A stretch of DNA of 64,000 nucleotides from Pyropia yezoensis (Eukaryota > Rhodophyta > Bangiophyceae > Bangiales > Bangiaceae). The DNA lies in the NCBI GenBank assembly GCA_009829735.1, contig CM020619.1:14189777-14253776 (forward strand), written 5' to 3'. The notes under the pieces were generated by a model, which was not told the origin of the DNA, searched no databases, and worked only from the letters and a program-made list of their open reading frames with translations. Shown in pieces: positions 62,268-64,000 of the stretch (position 1 is its first letter; every line of letters begins with the position of its first letter). The translations under genes and the position numbers were made by a program.

Positions 62268-64000
62268 GGGCACGGTTACGGCCGGTGAGCTGTTGGGGGG
62301 GGGTGGTTGCCGGCCAGCGTACCCCCCCGGCTGTTTTCGTCGTTGGGGACGCGCGGGGGGGCTGTGTTCGTGTGTGCGGGGGGGCGCCGGGGAGAGGGGG
62401 CGCCGTTTTCTTTCCTGGTGCGGCGGGCCTCACAGATAGGAGGCCGGCCGTTTTTCTGTTTTTTCTGTCCCGAGTTGCCACCGTGGCGGCGGCGCAGCGG
62501 CGCGGCGGCAGAAGGGGGGGGGGGGGGGTGCGGGGGGTCGTAGGAGCGGGAAAGAGCGAGCAAGCGATCCCCGTCGGTGTCCCACGTTGTCCGTGGGGCC
62601 CACACAAGGGAGGGGCAGCACAGACGCCGCCGCCGCCGCGCTGACCGCGCGCGCCGCGCGGGGGGCGCCGCGGCCGCGGCCTGCCCCCCCTCCAGCGGCG
62701 GTGGCAGCGACCCCCCCCCCCCCCCCCCCCTGTCTCCCAACGCCCAGCGTCGGCGTGCAAAAGGCTGGTGAGGGGGGTTGCCCGGTTACCCTCTGTCCGC
62801 AGAGACAGCGGGGGCCCCGCTGCCAGTGCCGCCATGCATTGTGGGCGGGAGAGGGCGAGGAGGCCGACGGAAACGGGAGCCCACACCGGTGACCGCCCCG
62901 CGTCACTCACCGCGCACGGAGGCAGACCACAGGCCGCAGGGTCCGCTCACATCCGTGAGGCGTCTGCCGCTGGCCAAAAAATCACAAACCCGCGATGGAC
63001 AGAAGCGCAAGTCAAGGCAGGTTCGTCATCCTTGTTTTTGGCCTTGGCGTGGCCCATGCCGGTCAGCGCCACAGTCCCATGATAGCTCGCTCCGTGTGGG
63101 AGGCCCCCACCGATGTGGCCAAAGTCCGCAGGAGCGACGCAGGGCGCCGCCGCCTCGCCGCCGTGGCGGGAACCGGGGCGCAACGCCGTGGCCGACCGTG
63201 CCCAGACAACACCAACGCCAAGAGAGTGCCATGACGAGGCGGAAGCTGTCCTGCGGCGTCCACGAGAAGGGCCGCACGGGCACACAGGCTGTGCCCGTCC
63301 AATGGCAGACAGCGCACTTCCCTTGACCGGCGAGGCCGCCCCGCGACGACCACGACCAGCTGGCTACTCGGGTCGTTTGAGGGCCCCGTGGCTGCCCAGG
63401 CAGCAGCTGTTGCCCCTGCAGGGGCGCACCTGCATCAAGAAGCGCCGACACCGCGCAGTGTGGGAAGACAGCTCGTTTAAGACAAATCTGGCCGTGGCGT
63501 CGACGCTCGAGCGTGATCACGGCGCACAATAATCTGGTTGTATGAACCGTATGTACGTACTGTATGTACAAGCAGTACAAATAGGCAAGGACACTGTACA
63601 TATCTATGTACAGTATGTACCAAAAATAGCAGATCAAGTCCGGCTGGTCGGTGCAAACTGGCTGCCAGGGCGCCCCCCCCCCCTACACGTCTTCGTGCCC
63701 TTTGTGCGTCACCCGGCCCCCGACCCCCCTCTTCCCCCACACCACGACGGCCATCGTCTTCCCGCCCACCAGCCGGCCCCACCCCACGCGGGCACCCCGT
63801 TGTGTCTACGTCCCTCTCCCCCTCATCTTCCCCCCCCCCCCCTTCTCCCGCGAGTCTCGACCGCGCAGGCTCTGGCCGCTCCTTGCCACCCCCCCCCCCC
63901 CCCCCCCCCCCGCGCCGGTCTCGGCGGCGCCATGGCACCCACCCACCCCCGGCCCGCAGCGGATGGCCGCTCCCGTGCGGGCGGGGGTGGGGGTGGGCAG
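62268..64000. other. Terminal region without supported genes; AT-rich island at 63530-63640
   Basis: 62268-63520 is GC-rich with runs of C or G (62709-62730) and no conserved frame. At about 63538-63640 the composition drops to AT-rich, with repeated GTATGTAC/TGTACATA words, including a palindrome with 8-bp arms TGTACATA and TATGTACA. C runs follow to the window end. Confidence 0.4.

Noticed and set aside
1-64000. tRNA or rRNA genes
   Set aside because: I found no convincing cloverleaf with TTCGA arm or rRNA core sequence by reading. A tRNAscan or Infernal search would be needed to exclude them.

Overview
This window is nuclear DNA from a GC-rich eukaryote. Evidence is short GT-AG introns, plastid-transit-like N-termini, eukaryotic transposon families and very long G or C homopolymers. 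A red alga of the Bangiales type (Porphyra/Pyropia-like) is my best guess. It rests on the extreme GC content, sparse introns and a plastid-type HEAT gene of the phycobilisome-lyase class; it is an inference, not a proof. A run of 500 N (54351-54850) marks a scaffold gap.

Left flank (1-5855). A small two-exon CBM48 glycogen/starch-binding protein (+) is followed by a probably plastid-targeted class I SAM methyltransferase (-). Then comes low-information sequence with one broken protein-like frame.

Retrotransposon nest (5856-26077). A Ty1/copia gag-protease reading frame (-) is split by Ty3/gypsy element B (6574-25232, + strand). B's gag is in turn split by Ty3/gypsy element A (7789-17167, - strand). 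Target duplications and reading frames rejoin across both insertions. Element A has two 468-bp LTRs that look identical and intact gag and pol, so it is young. B has LTRs about 1% diverged and a 1-bp frameshift in pol. Both are chromodomain-bearing Ty3 elements, and each carries a large accessory ORF (647 and 638 codons) in antisense between pol and the 3' LTR. The two accessory proteins are homologous to each other.

DNA-transposon block (26359-41871). A Tc1-type element D (26359-38316) has its transposase split by a 10.6-kb TIR-bounded, TA-flanked element E (26835-37448). E carries a spliced zinc-knuckle gene, a long GC-rich tandem array and a broken DDE transposase. Next to D lies a decayed pogo/Tigger-like element F (38416-41871).

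Right part (41872-64000). Host genes are an LRRC57-like leucine-rich-repeat protein (-), a bZIP transcription factor (-) and a HEAT-repeat protein (+, two exons). An inverted duplication with about 1.28-kb arms (48181-49457 / 56858-58137) brackets the bZIP gene and the gap. Long stretches between genes are G/C-homopolymer sequence in which I cannot support genes.
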